The translations under genes were made by a program, and so were the position numbers. A stretch of DNA of 64,000 nt, taken from assembly GCA_963818985.1 (NCBI GenBank), contig CAWFUJ010000012.1, forward strand, positions 198,823-262,822, given 5' to 3'. Each line of letters opens with the position of its first letter. Within the stretch, counting starts at the first letter, position 1. The notes beneath the pieces were generated by a model. That model was given only the letters and a program-made list of their open reading frames with translations, did not search any database and had not been told where the DNA came from. Source of the stretch: JAFEDN01 sp963818985. GTDB lineage: Bacteria > Pseudomonadota > Gammaproteobacteria > Coxiellales > Coxiellaceae. Below are positions 28,016-38,391 of the stretch, piece after piece.

Positions 28016-31000
28016 ATGAAACAAGTATATTTTAATCATCTTAAGGATTCGGTTTATTTGAGCTATAAAAAATGGATTCAACCCTTTTTTATATTTGATC
28101 AATTTGACTTTGCTTTTACAGCCTCTCGTGAAAGCGATTTTGTTCGATTTCAGATATGGCAAAATATCTTTAGAAGTTACTTAAACTTGGTTTTGGAAAC
28201 CATCCAAGAAAAAAGATTATTAAATCCAATGATGCTAAATCAGATGTTTTTAATATCGCAAGATGATTGTAAGAATTATATTCCTTCAGCCCTATTTTAT
28301 TATCTTAGTTTGAAAAAATTGGAAAGTCAATTGCCGAATATTTATAAAACATATATCGCTGAAATTAAAGATAGATTTCAGAAAAAATTGGCTCACGATC
28401 CTGCGCTAGCTATCTTTTATTTTTATCACGATGTCATTAATTATGTAATTAAAATTTCGCAATTAAAAATAACAGCTGAACAACTATCAAAAGCATTAAA
28501 ATATTACCAAACCTTGGTTCCTGAAAAACTTTACCAGAAAGTAATTTATCAAATTAAAATTTTTTCCTGGATATCTCCTCTTTTTGATAATAAATTTAAT
28601 TTTCCAAAGCCTATTCCAGACTATTATTTTTTAAATTTTCTAAAAAAAATAAATTATGAGTTTCAATCATTGTGGGATCACCAAAAAAATATTGGTATTT
28701 GGATAGGATTTTTGCGTACTTTCCATGATGGATTGAAAAAGTGCATGATCTATGTCAAGCAATATCCGCTAACCACCTTGAGCATTATCACTACAGCAAC
28801 TGCAACATCAGGATGGAAATTATTTTATAATTATCGAGATATTGACAAAATAGTCATGACAGCGAGTTCAATTTGGTTGACCAGTACAATAAAAAATGAA
28901 TTTTCAACTAATTCTTTAGTGTTTTTAAATTTACCATTTCTACTACTTTCAACTCCGCTTATACATGCGTTACCAATCAAAAGAATAAAATCTGATGAAT
29001 CTGGTCAAAATTATAATAAAGATATTTTTAAAGCTATTGACCAGGGGATCGATGAATTTCAAGAGTATTTAATGAATAATGTTCACAACGATGACACTTA
29101 TTGTGAACCAAATGATGAAGGTGATGAAGTTTTTATTTATGCTATAAAACAAAAAAAGCCAGATATTTTAGCGCTAATTTTGGAAAAACAAGCTTGTCAT
29201 GTGAAAAGATTTGAAGAAGTTGGTCTTCTTCAAACCCATCCACTTTGTTTAATGATTGAATATCTGAAAAATTCTCCAGAAGTATATCCTCCAGCTTTAC
29301 AATTTGTAGGTCAAGGCATAGGTTCTCTTCGATGTAATAATGGTCAAGAAACTGTTTTAACTTATGTTATTCAAGAACATGCACTCGAAATTTTTAAAAA
29401 AATTATTTATGAAACCGGCGAATCTTTATTAAGTTTAACTAATATTGAAAATTTGACTCCCTTAGAAATGACTATTAATCACAACCAAGATGAAATGTTT
29501 TTGCAAATGGTGAATAGTTATATAAAATATAAAAAACGGATACCGTCAAATGCCTATAATCTGGTTATTAAAAATAATTTTTTGGGTTTTCAAGGGTTGA
29601 TTAAACTTTTCAATGCAGATAGTAGCTATGAAAATAAATTGACTTTTTTAAATAGTGTAATCGATAGCGATTATATGGAACATATTCTTAAGGAAGGTAC
29701 TGTAAATATTAAAGACCTTAATGATATAAAGGCATTATTATTTGCAGCTAATAGAGGAAGGTGGGGCAATGTTGGTTTAATGATGTTAAAATCACAAAAT
29801 TCTAAAGATGGCGATAAACTTAATATCAACGTTAATGTAATAGTGGACAACAAAAGTATCTTATTTTACATGCTTCGTGATTCAAAGTTTGAAATAAACA
29901 ATATCAATTTTATTAAGCGATTAAAGGAACTAGATTTTGACTTCAAAAATCGTATTTGTCAAGACTTAAATCAATACATTTCATACAACCCTACTGGTGC
30001 CATTGTTGCTTTAGAGAATTATAAAAAGCATAGCATTTTATCTCGAGTTAAGGATTGCGCCTTATCTGAGGATATATTAGGTCTTAGTCAAGCTTTTAGT
30101 ATATTACTTAAAGAATTTAATCATGATCCTTGGCTTTGTAATATTCGAGATCAGAAGCAAAGACACCTTTTGTTTTATATTGCTTCTAAAGGTTCAATCG
30201 ATGACTATAATCATTTTCTTGATGCTTGTTCCAATATAGATCCAGTTAAAATTCGTGATCAAGGGTGTAGTACATTAGATGTTGCGCAAATAGATAATCC
30301 CAACTTATTTACGGAGTTGATTATCAATGTCACAAGGACGGTATTTCAAAAGCGTCTAAGAATTGCCGATAGTTTTACAGCGATTTGTCAAATAGATCAA
30401 AAGTCTGTGATAAGTAGAACGATATGCCAGAGTGATTACGATAACTTTAAACGAATGATTGAGAGATTTCCAAATTTAGCTAACTGGGTGTTTGTAGGAT
30501 ACGATAATGTTTATCAGCTTATTAAGGATTGCCTTAATAATACGATTGAAAATCAAGATGTTAGAAAAAAAGAATTTTCTAAACAAATAATAGAAAATAG
30601 TTTTATGAAAAGTTTGCCTAGCTCAGCTTCATTTTCAAATTTACCCGATAATCGAACGCCAAAACAAATTTGCATTGCTTTTAAACAAATTCTTGAGTTA
30701 CATAAAAATACGGAGTGCGATAATATTTGTAAAAAATATCCTAACAAAAACCCTAATTTTTTGGTTGTTTTTTTAAGATCTCTGACATCCACTGATATGA
30801 TGATAGGCATTGCGGCGCTTAGCGCCATTGTTGGGTTTTACTCGATGAATAAACGTAATGCTAATTTTCTCCAGGAAATTAATTCCTATTCGCATACCTC
30901 CCAAAATAGAAATCAATCTAATTTAGAAGATAATTCTATTGGGAATAGAAGTTCTGGCGATATAAAAGACAGTCATTTTTTGGGAACTCGCTATCATTCT

Positions 31001-31213
31001 TCAGGCACCCCTAAGCAGGATGATAGGTTCTTATCTTTTGAAAGACCTGGTTGTACGATGAAAAGCTTGGCTATCGTTGGTTTAGGGGTAGGGGTGAGCG
31101 CTCTCATTGGATTCGGCTTATTTCGTAACCCTACTCAACCTAGTGACAGCTGCATAATTGAGCGAGATATTTGGTTGAAAGAGATGGAACAAAGATGTGC
31201 AAATTTAAAATAA
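28016..31213 (+). CDS. Large AT-rich protein with weak ankyrin-like repeats
   Basis: 1065 residues, unrecognised overall. Residues about 340-800 contain degenerate ankyrin-like units (EVFIYAIKQKKPDILALILE; LTPLEMTINHNQDEMFLQMV). Hydrophobic segments lie near 250-320 and at the C-terminus (MMIGIAALSAIVGFYSM; SLAIVGLGVGVSALIGFGLF). This suggests an integral membrane protein with a repeat-rich soluble part. It follows the TIR-like gene by 17 bases, shares its low GC, and the two probably act together. Large ankyrin-bearing membrane proteins are common among effectors of amoeba-associated bacteria. Confidence 0.55.
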   Translation: MKQVYFNHLKDSVYLSYKKWIQPFFIFDQFDFAFTASRESDFVRFQIWQNIFRSYLNLVLETIQEKRLLNPMMLNQMFLISQDDCKNYIPSALFYYLSLKKLESQLPNIYKTYIAEIKDRFQKKLAHDPALAIFYFYHDVINYVIKISQLKITAEQLSKALKYYQTLVPEKLYQKVIYQIKIFSWISPLFDNKFNFPKPIPDYYFLNFLKKINYEFQSLWDHQKNIGIWIGFLRTFHDGLKKCMIYVKQYPLTTLSIITTATATSGWKLFYNYRDIDKIVMTASSIWLTSTIKNEFSTNSLVFLNLPFLLLSTPLIHALPIKRIKSDESGQNYNKDIFKAIDQGIDEFQEYLMNNVHNDDTYCEPNDEGDEVFIYAIKQKKPDILALILEKQACHVKRFEEVGLLQTHPLCLMIEYLKNSPEVYPPALQFVGQGIGSLRCNNGQETVLTYVIQEHALEIFKKIIYETGESLLSLTNIENLTPLEMTINHNQDEMFLQMVNSYIKYKKRIPSNAYNLVIKNNFLGFQGLIKLFNADSSYENKLTFLNSVIDSDYMEHILKEGTVNIKDLNDIKALLFAANRGRWGNVGLMMLKSQNSKDGDKLNINVNVIVDNKSILFYMLRDSKFEINNINFIKRLKELDFDFKNRICQDLNQYISYNPTGAIVALENYKKHSILSRVKDCALSEDILGLSQAFSILLKEFNHDPWLCNIRDQKQRHLLFYIASKGSIDDYNHFLDACSNIDPVKIRDQGCSTLDVAQIDNPNLFTELIINVTRTVFQKRLRIADSFTAICQIDQKSVISRTICQSDYDNFKRMIERFPNLANWVFVGYDNVYQLIKDCLNNTIENQDVRKKEFSKQIIENSFMKSLPSSASFSNLPDNRTPKQICIAFKQILELHKNTECDNICKKYPNKNPNFLVVFLRSLTSTDMMIGIAALSAIVGFYSMNKRNANFLQEINSYSHTSQNRNQSNLEDNSIGNRSSGDIKDSHFLGTRYHSSGTPKQDDRFLSFERPGCTMKSLAIVGLGVGVSALIGFGLFRNPTQPSDSCIIERDIWLKEMEQRCANLK

Positions 31214-31283
31214 AAATCGACTATATTATCGATGCTTATTAACTGCTACAGTTGAGTATTGAATTAGCGCAATTTAATTGAGA

Positions 31284-32530
31284 TTAGGATGATGATGCAG
31301 GTTGAAAAGTATTTTTAATCTGATCAATTTTAACTAATTCCTGAGCGATACAGCCTTGTTGAGCTGCCAGTTTATCCGCCGTCTTCTGGAGTTGTTTAAT
31401 TCTTTCGGATGCTACAACGGTATTCTTATCATTAAATCCACAAATCGGGATGACCAGTCGAGTGATCGCTGTTTGCAAATCGGCATTGAGTTGTTTTTGA
31501 TGCTGCAATTGGCGATGATTAAATAATGTACTCCAAACCGAAGTAATGGATTTTTCGTAGGTGTCTCGATGATGGTGTATCGCTAATAATTTGCTTTGTA
31601 AGTCAGCACTATCTGCATTCGTGGTCAGTGATTCTTGCATCGTTTGAGCTGCAATCATTAACCTGAATAAGCAGGGAGATTTTACATGGGGTTGCAGGAG
31701 GTGAATCATGGCGGCTAATGATAAAGAGATGCTTTCTATTATATTGGCATGTGCCAACATCACGTGGGTGCGATGCTCAATGGCGCGTCGATTATACGCA
31801 ATCATATTTTGACGGGAATGATTTGTTTTAGATTCTATTTTTTCCAGGCGATTCTGTAAAGAATTTTTCGCTTTTTGAATCTCTTCTCCTGTTTTTTCTG
31901 TCGCTGATTTTTGCATCAGTTCCTGAGAAAGGCTTCGATAAACTTCACGAGCATCTCCTTCACCGGTTATCCAGTCACGAATATGGCGTCGGAAAAGCGA
32001 GTCTGGAGCGTTTTGAGTGGATAAGGTTTGAGTATTTCGACAAAAGCCTGGCTATTCAAATTAAATAAGGGTGTGGTTTTAGGTAGCGATGGTTCGCTGA
32101 TGGCTTGATGACCCTCATCTATCAGACAGTCGATTTTATCCTCTAGTTCGCGAAGCGACACTTGACGGGATAGACATTCCTTGCGCACAGATTCGTAGCA
32201 TTCCACCTGGTCATCTTCTAATATAGCATGGCGTCTCACCTGCTCTAATAAAATAGACCGCACTTTTTTAGTGACTTTGGCTTCATCTATGAGATCGTCA
32301 GCCTGTTGTAAAGCCGATTGTAAACGTCCGCGATGTTGACCGCTCTTTATTAATGCCGTTAAGCTGGCCGCCAATAAAGTTTGCCAGCGTGATTCTCCCC
32401 ATAAAAATGCAGAATGCTGTAACTCTGCGAGCATTTTTTGGGATAATTCTTTTTTTAGATTGAGTTGATCAGGCTGATTTTTTCCTAATAGGGATTCAAT
32501 CCACTCCGAAAACAGATGTAAATATTTCAT
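31284..32530 (-). pseudogene. Helical protein split by a frameshift
   Basis: Two reading frames, 32530-31967 (187 residues) and 31916-31284 (210 residues from its first ATG), are probably one gene. In the second frame coding continues upstream of its ATG without a stop as NAPDSLFRRHIRDWITGEGD and AREVYRSLSQEL, overlapping the end of the first frame. The combined protein would be about 410 residues, helical and charged, with coiled-coil character (KTGEEIQKAKNSLQNRLEKI). No family was recognised. It is the last of a minus-strand set running from 34481, next to the integrase, and so likely island cargo. Confidence 0.5.
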
Positions 32531-32645
32531 TAACTCCCTCGATCATTGATTTTTAAAAAAGGCAGTGATCTATTCGGCTTTTCGTTGGTTGACCCACCGA
32601 AAAGCCGAATAGATCATCCTGTGCCAGTCGTCAGATAAAGATGCC

Positions 32646-33535
32646 TTAATGCGAGTTCACCCGCGAGGGTGTTATCGTCGAAGTTTCAAGCATCTGCTGT
32701 ACTTTGTCAGTGGCGACCTTGCCTTTAATCCCCCAAATGCCCAATCCCCACGCGATGCCCAGTGATAACACCGTGGCAACGCTTTTCATGAATTTCATCG
32801 CCAAACTGTCGCGATCTTTTTCAAGCACCGAACGTTGGGCTTTAAATACCTGATTGAAATCCTTGACCTGTTCCGTGGCTGATTTTACTGGCGTGGCTAA
32901 CGTAGCCTGGAGTTGACTGACAGTTTGGTATTTTTGCAATGCCAGGGTTAAGGTCTTATCGGGATTCTGAATATAACGGGAGGGTTCTGCTGCCAATCGT
33001 TCAATCGGCGATCTCTTATCGGTGACCATCCTGATTTGTGGACGATTCGCGATGGGTTCAGCTCCACATAAAGCCGTCCGGCTATTTGAGCAGGCTAAAT
33101 AGGCTTGTTCATGATCATTTTTCACCTGCCTTTCAATCTCAAGGGTCAGATGTGCTTTATACTCCTGACACACTACTCCCAATTGCTGTTTCTGTTGTGC
33201 GGCAGGCAGTAAGGCCAGCAAAACCTTTTGTACTTGTAGACAGGCCCCTGCCACGGACACCAGTGTTTGATGGCCTGGGTCAGGCTGCTGTAATTTTCGG
33301 CATTGAGCAAATCAGTTTTTGCTAAAAGTGGAGTCAGGCGAGCAGCCAGAGCATTATTCAAAATTCTCTCGGTGACTTCTGTAGACTTATTTTTGGCACG
33401 ATGCCGGGTTTCCTGTTGGGCTTGCGCATAAATTTCTAATGTTTCCTGATCCAGGGCCAGGTTAATATTCACGATGGAATTCTTGGTAAGAGAGTGACGA
33501 TGGGTTGTTAAAAAATTTTCAATTAATTGACTCAT
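32646..33535 (-). pseudogene. Frameshifted paralogue of the downstream-numbered 294-residue protein
   Basis: The N-terminal part starts at the ATG at 33535 (AAGGAGCATTTTT upstream) and reads to ALTQAIKHW. The remainder continues in another frame from VSVAGACLQV to the stop at 32646. Joined, it parallels the intact gene at 33597-34481 along its length: QLGVVCQEYKAHLTLEIE against QIICQEYKTHLKKDIE, and KDRDSLAMKFMKSVATVLSL against KDRDSWGMKFAKAVASVLSL. The break lies near 33245. The C-terminus has one hydrophobic helix. Function unknown. Confidence 0.6.
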
Positions 33536-33596
33536 AAAAATGCTCCTTAAAAATAAAATTGAATGCAGTTCAGAGGGGGTTGTTAGTGGATGACTA

Positions 33597-34481
33597 TTAA
33601 ACAAGACCTGGAGTCGGTGGGGGCGTGAGTGCCGCAGTTAAATTCCTGGCAGCCTGCTTTCCTTTCACGCTCCAGATGCCGCACCATACCGCTATCCCTA
33701 ACGACAGGACGGAAGCCACCGCTTTGGCGAATTTCATCCCCCAGCTATCGCGATCTTTTTCGATTACAGCCCGTTTCGATTGAAACCTCTGCTTAAAATT
33801 CTTGACCTGGATATCTACTGGCTGGGGGGTACTTAAGGTACGAGACATAGTCTGGACAGTCGCATATTTTTTTAAGGCTGAATTGAGGCTCTGACTGCCA
33901 TTTGCAATTCCGTCGGGATGATGATCGACAAACCGATCCATGTTTTTTCCTGACTGAATGAGCGTGGTCGGCAATTTCCCGGAATCCGGTAGTGGAACCC
34001 CCTTAATTTGTCGATTTCCGGCGTATTGCTGATATTCTTGTGGATGATTGCTCAGGAGTTCAGCTTCAATGTCTTTTTTCAAATGTGTTTTATATTCTTG
34101 ACAGATGATCTGTAGTTCCTGTTTTTGCCGTGCTACCGGTAAAGCAGTGATCACTGCTTTACGAATAATTTGAGAAGATCGACCATCCAGGTCATGAGTG
34201 ATGGGTTGCCAGGCTTCAACTGCTTTGACAATAGCGTTATATTGCCGACTATTCGTGAGATTGACCTGAGCCAGTTCTGTAGTGATCCGGGTGTCAATGG
34301 CCATTTTTTCTTTGAGGAAATAGTTTTCTGGCGAGCAATCACGTCCTGCTTCCCACGAGACTTGATTGTAAATAATAGCCGCCTGGCGATGGAGTCTCAT
34401 CAGCCGGTCAATTTTGGATTCATCCCCTGTGGATTTTGTGCTATTTTGCAATAATAAGTCGATGAGATTGATAGGACGCAT
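33597..34481 (-). CDS. Unknown 294-residue protein with C-terminal membrane helix
   Basis: The start was set at MRPINLIDLL (34481), which has AAAGGAGGAAAAA upstream, not at the longer in-frame ATG at 34529. The body is helical. The conserved C-terminal block KDRDSWGMKFAKAVASVLSL runs into a hydrophobic helix (GIAVWCGIWSVKGK). By eye such 'RDS.GMKF.K.V..VLSLG' endings recur in hypothetical proteins of Legionella-like bacteria, some of them secreted, but I cannot name a family. A frameshifted sister lies immediately downstream, so the locus arose by duplication. Confidence 0.6.
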   Translation of the reverse strand: MRPINLIDLLLQNSTKSTGDESKIDRLMRLHRQAAIIYNQVSWEAGRDCSPENYFLKEKMAIDTRITTELAQVNLTNSRQYNAIVKAVEAWQPITHDLDGRSSQIIRKAVITALPVARQKQELQIICQEYKTHLKKDIEAELLSNHPQEYQQYAGNRQIKGVPLPDSGKLPTTLIQSGKNMDRFVDHHPDGIANGSQSLNSALKKYATVQTMSRTLSTPQPVDIQVKNFKQRFQSKRAVIEKDRDSWGMKFAKAVASVLSLGIAVWCGIWSVKGKQAARNLTAALTPPPTPGLV

Positions 34482-34596
34482 CGTTTTTCCTCCTTTATTT
34501 TTTTTGTTTTTCACAAGAAAATAAAACAAATTATTCTTGCGCTCCTTTTATCGACACGAGTCAATAAATTCTGTTTTAGTATATTTTTTATACTAC

Positions 34597-35457
34597 TTAT
34601 AAGTAAGCATTTACAATTTGAATGCGACCGTGGCCGAGTTCTTCGGTTAAAATCATGCGTGCCAATGTATCCTGGCGGCGCTGTTCATAATTAAATGTTT
34701 TTGGGTCGGGGCCTCCGGCAATGGGTGCATTCCAGCCGGTGAGTTCTTTATAACGTTGCTGCGCATAAGCGTGGCGAAATCCATGTGAGCGGATGTTAGA
34801 ATTGCGTAATTGTTTATCGTAAACATAACGATGTTGGATATACGTTTTGGATTCGGGAATCAGAGATCGGTTAACATTCCAGGCCAATAATTTAGCTTCA
34901 TCCAACCATCGGCGTTGTTCAGCCGTGCGGATGGGAATTTCCCGGTGTCGGTTGCCTTTGCACCATGCGCCCAATAAGACTAATTTGTATTCCTGATCGG
35001 CCAAATGAGGCTTTATTTTTAAAGATTCCTCACGGCGTAATCCAAAATTTCTTTGCAGCTCCAAAGACACCCGCACATACGGGTCAGTAATTTTGGAAAT
35101 ATCGGGATTGACAATCGCACGATTTTTAACCGATTTGGCATAACGAGAGCCGACCTGTAATGTCGCGTTACTGGGGACAAAAGATTTATCCATCAAGATT
35201 GACAGGCGGCGTAATACTGAGAGTCGATTTTTGATCGTGCTAACTTTCAGAGACTTTTCCTGCCAATGCTTTGTTAATTCGACCACGTGTTTTTCTTTTA
35301 ATGATTGAACAGAAGAAAATTTATAACCTAAGTCAAACAGTTCATCTACAATCCGAAACAATATTTGCGTTCGGTCATGACGAGTGGCAAAAGAATTTTC
35401 ATGATCTTTCTGTAAAATTTGATGTAAAGAACGTTTTATTTGGTGTTTGAAACTCAT
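34597..35457 (-). CDS. Tyrosine-type integrase
   Basis: 286 residues. An N-terminal SAM-like DNA-binding region (residues 1-95) precedes the catalytic domain. The conserved residues are visible: Arg in NFGLRREESLKI, the His-x-x-Arg motif in SHGFRHAYAQ, a late His in EELGHGR and the nucleophilic Tyr in QIVNAYL at the extreme C-terminus. The protein matches the integrase type with an N-terminal integrase_1 domain found in gammaproteobacterial islands. It lies at one edge of the 19.5-35.8 kb accessory block, with an AlpA-like gene at the other side. Attachment sites were not identified. Confidence 0.88.
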   Translation of the reverse strand: MSFKHQIKRSLHQILQKDHENSFATRHDRTQILFRIVDELFDLGYKFSSVQSLKEKHVVELTKHWQEKSLKVSTIKNRLSVLRRLSILMDKSFVPSNATLQVGSRYAKSVKNRAIVNPDISKITDPYVRVSLELQRNFGLRREESLKIKPHLADQEYKLVLLGAWCKGNRHREIPIRTAEQRRWLDEAKLLAWNVNRSLIPESKTYIQHRYVYDKQLRNSNIRSHGFRHAYAQQRYKELTGWNAPIAGGPDPKTFNYEQRRQDTLARMILTEELGHGRIQIVNAYL

Positions 35458-35588
35458 AATTTTATATCCTTTTAATTTGATGACATCCCTCTAACGGTTA
35501 TTTTGCTTAGTGTTAAGCCCCAATCCACACCCCGTTAAAAGTGTGAAAGGTCGAATTGCTTCGACTACTGGACTAAAGGTCGAGGGTA

Positions 35589-35798
35589 TTAGCCACGAAA
35601 TAAGTGAATAAATTTTTCTTTTATTTTTTGTAGATTGTCTTCTGTAATGAGTTCATTAATAATTCTTTTTACGCTGAGTGATATTTGAGTTTGTTCAAAA
35701 ATAGTTGCCTGACATTGCCTTATTTTTTCAAATTGTTCTTCTTTAATGTAATTAGATTTAATTTCCTGATGATTGTTATTTTTTAGGTTGTCTGTCAT
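35589..35798 (-). CDS. Small hypothetical protein
   Basis: 69 residues, with a strong ribosome site (CAGGAGGACAGACG before ATG). Sequence is charged and helical (YIKEEQFEKIRQCQATIFEQ; SVKRIINELITEDNLQKIKE). The arrangement resembles small DNA-binding accessory proteins of plasmids and islands, but no family can be assigned. It lies just upstream of the integrase in the same direction. Confidence 0.55.
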   Translation of the reverse strand: MTDNLKNNNHQEIKSNYIKEEQFEKIRQCQATIFEQTQISLSVKRIINELITEDNLQKIKEKFIHLFRG

Positions 35799-36452
35799 CG
35801 TCTGTCCTCCTGTAAAGATTGATTTATAAAATTTGTCTTGTTTAATTTATTTTTTAAGTTAAATAGTGATTTATTTTATTTCTTGTTTTTTCTTTTCTTT
35901 TAATATCAATTCTTTTATGTTGATCACTGTTAATTTTGATATCTGTAGATTATTAAAATTAATTGCTTAAATTAAGTGATTGTTTTTTTTAAGATTAATA
36001 AAATATTTTAAATTTAATACTTAAATACATAGTTATTTATGGTTTTTAGTCATTAAGTTTTTATTTTTTAATATGAATCCTTGCCGAAAGGTAAGGAAAC
36101 ACTCATTACCCGGAGGAAATCAGTGCAAAGAAAGGAATAATATTGTTTAACGAATATTATTAAAGTTAATTTAGAAAATAAGCTAACTCAAGAAGTGTAG
36201 AATGACAGGACGAAATGATTCGAAGCCATCATATATTTTACGGTTTAATGTCGTGTAAAATGCCGACTCATAACAGCCATTATATATAAATTTTTGAAGA
36301 AGTCAATAGTTTTTTGAAATTATTTTACAAAAAAGCCTATAAAAATAGGGATTTTAGTGACTGTCCCTGGTCTTTTCCTGAGTGTCCCTTGTTTTGAGTG
36401 ATGATTTTACTAAAATAATGATGTGAATTGAAAAGGTTAGCTTTCCATAAAT
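35799..36452. other. AT-rich intergenic region with a dispersed repeat
   Basis: About 650 bases with no gene. The segment 36190-36275 is a diverged copy of 41411-41492 (shared core CGAAGCCATCATATATTTTA and GTCGTGTAAAATGC). Its inner part can fold as TTTTAC...GTGTAAAA. The 35820-36060 part is extremely T-rich. Confidence 0.5.
36190..36275 (+). repeat. Dispersed intergenic repeat, copy 1
   Basis: Matches 41411-41492 with scattered differences over about 85 bases; the best block is CGAAGCCATCATATATTTTA. In both places it lies shortly before a TIR-like palindrome with GCTACGTCACTGAG ends, so the two locations share a duplicated unit. Confidence 0.65.
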
Positions 36453-38142
36453 CGCTACGTCACTGAGTAAAACCTTAAAAGTACCCACATTTTAAAAAGT
36501 TTTCCTCAGTGACGTGAGCGTTAATGAAAGCTTTCGTCATCATTTTACAAGCATCTATGCATTCAGAAAGTTTTTTCAGTCCCCTCCAGATGGTGATGAA
36601 ACCGGGAGTTTCATCTGATTTCCGATTAAAAAAGCCCCCTTTTTGCGCTAAGATTTTAACCGCCTCCACTAAGCTTAAAGGAGAAGATTCATTTTTATCC
36701 ACTCTATTGGACCACAGGGATAAAATGGTCAATTCATCCGGCGTAAATACCGTCTCTGCTTTCACCGGCTCTTTGTATTTTTGTATATAAGTGATGAAAA
36801 GAATTCGGAAAGAAATAATGGACATCACCGTTAAATAGCGAACCAGTCTTTCTGCTTCTGATAATCGGCAGCTTTCTACCTGATAACCGGATTTAAGAAT
36901 TTTATGAAAAAGTTCGATCAGCCATCTGTATTTATACCATCTGATTCTAATCAAAGCGGTTTCAAAATCGAGTGTACTTAAGTTAGTCAGCAACATCCAC
37001 TCAATGGGATCTTCACCTGTTTTTGGATTCATCTCTTGAACATAGATCGCATACACTTCAATGGCGCGAGGGCCATTAAGCAGCCTATGTCTACTTTCTT
37101 GCGGCGCTTGGATCGTAAAGCGACCGATCTTAACGCTTAATTCGACTTCCCGCCATTGATTCACATGCTTATTGACGCATTGAATTTCCGTTTTAAAGTA
37201 ACCTACCGGGTTTTGTTGAGACATATAATCCCATATTCTGTACTGAACAGCTGATCCTTTACATTTTTGATTGATCGCTCTATTTTGACGAACACGTATC
37301 AGAAAATGACTCTCTTTTTTATCGATTTCCAGCATCAGTTCGTACATATCACCTTCCCTGTCCCCGATTGTCACCACTCTTTGCAAATTAGACACTCCTT
37401 TTACCGAATCGCGGAAAGACTCTAGCCACCGATAGCTTTTTTCTCTTGAATCGGTGTGGCGTGACGATTTCTTTTTCCTAATCCTTCAGTAAAAGGCCTG
37501 GCAAAAATTTTTTGGCCTAAAAATCCAATAGGAATTCCGTCGCCTGAAACGGCTAAAGAGGAATGCATGGTTAAGCCTTTGGCATTTAACCGCCTTCTTT
37601 TTCTTAATCTGCCTAATCCTTTAGTTTGATAATGGGTATCGTAGTCAATCGAAGTGGTATCTTGTATGATCAGTACGGTTTCTGTTCCTTCTACTCTTTG
37701 AAGACTCTTTTGACGGTGTATTTCCAATATTTTTCGGGCATCGACTTTAGGATTTTTAAAAAATCGATAACACGCTTTCGCACCAGACCAACCTTCACAA
37801 GCGGATGGTATGGTGCTTTCTGGATTCAGGAAAAATTGGGTCGCTATGGTCTTTAACCGGTTATTTAACCGCTTATCGCCTAGACAGATATCCTCAAATT
37901 CTTTAGAAATCCATTCATGATGAGTCATTAGAAAAACTCCTTTGGTTGTTAAAACAGATCTTAATTATCTTATTAATTTCTCAAAAAACAAATTTAAACA
38001 TCAACTTAAGATACCAACCAAAAGAATTTGCTAAATATTATTCAAAAGCTGCTTATTTTTTATAACGTTCACGTCACTGAGGAAAGACTTAAAGTATCTC
38101 ACATGCAGAGTACTTTTAAGGTAAAAACTTAGTGACGTAGCG
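36453..38142 (-). mobile_element. IS4-family (IS50/Tn5-like) element with palindromic ends
   Basis: Long inverted terminal repeats: CGCTACGTCACTGAGTAAAA at 36453 and, read inward from 38142, CGCTACGTCACTAAGTTTTT, both followed by ACCTTAAAAGTAC. Each ~70-base end is itself an imperfect palindrome (inner half CTCAGTGACGTGA). The inner part of the left repeat is used as the 3' end of the transposase gene. The transposase is in two frames, 37928-37422 and 37395-36475. Confidence 0.8.
36475..37928 (-). pseudogene. IS4-family transposase, split by a frameshift at an A6 run
   Basis: The upstream frame starts at MTHHEWISKEFEDICLGDKR with AAAGGAG in front, and holds the first catalytic Asp (LIIQDTTSIDYD). 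The downstream frame holds the second Asp (VVTIGDREGDMYEL) and the Glu in YKYRWLIELFHKILKSGY. This is the Tn5-type DDE site with its YREK-like region. The first frame ends QEKKAIGG-stop near 37422. Slipping back one base within GAGAAAAAAGC continues as KKSYRWLESF, which is the expected family sequence. The frame change may be programmed or transcriptional slippage, a mutation, or a read error. Confidence 0.85.
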
Positions 38143-38391
38143 CAGGATAGAAAACCAGAGAATTGTTATATAATGTCTAATTTATGAGCTATCAGTTATT
38201 CGACATTGAGTGGTCAATTAGATAAAATCTGAAGCAGCTAGGAAAAAAATCTAGCAAGTAAATCAATCAGCTTGCAAGTACAAGAGGCGGTAACTATCAT
38301 ACAAGCAGAATTATAGCGCGTATTTGGTCTGTAAATACGCGAAGCCGATGCGGATATTTAGAAAAAATTTAAATACAGAAGGAACCATTAT
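38143..38391. promoter_or_regulatory. Upstream region of first kinase gene
   Basis: About 250 bases between the IS4-family end and the kinase start. It ends in GAAGGAACCATTAT before the ATG. Nothing else could be assigned. Confidence 0.35.

Noticed and set aside
35500..35590. AGGTCGAATTGCTTCGACTA region as an attachment site or tRNA end
   Set aside because: Short dyads are present next to the integrase, but no matching direct repeat was found in the window and no tRNA fold could be supported.
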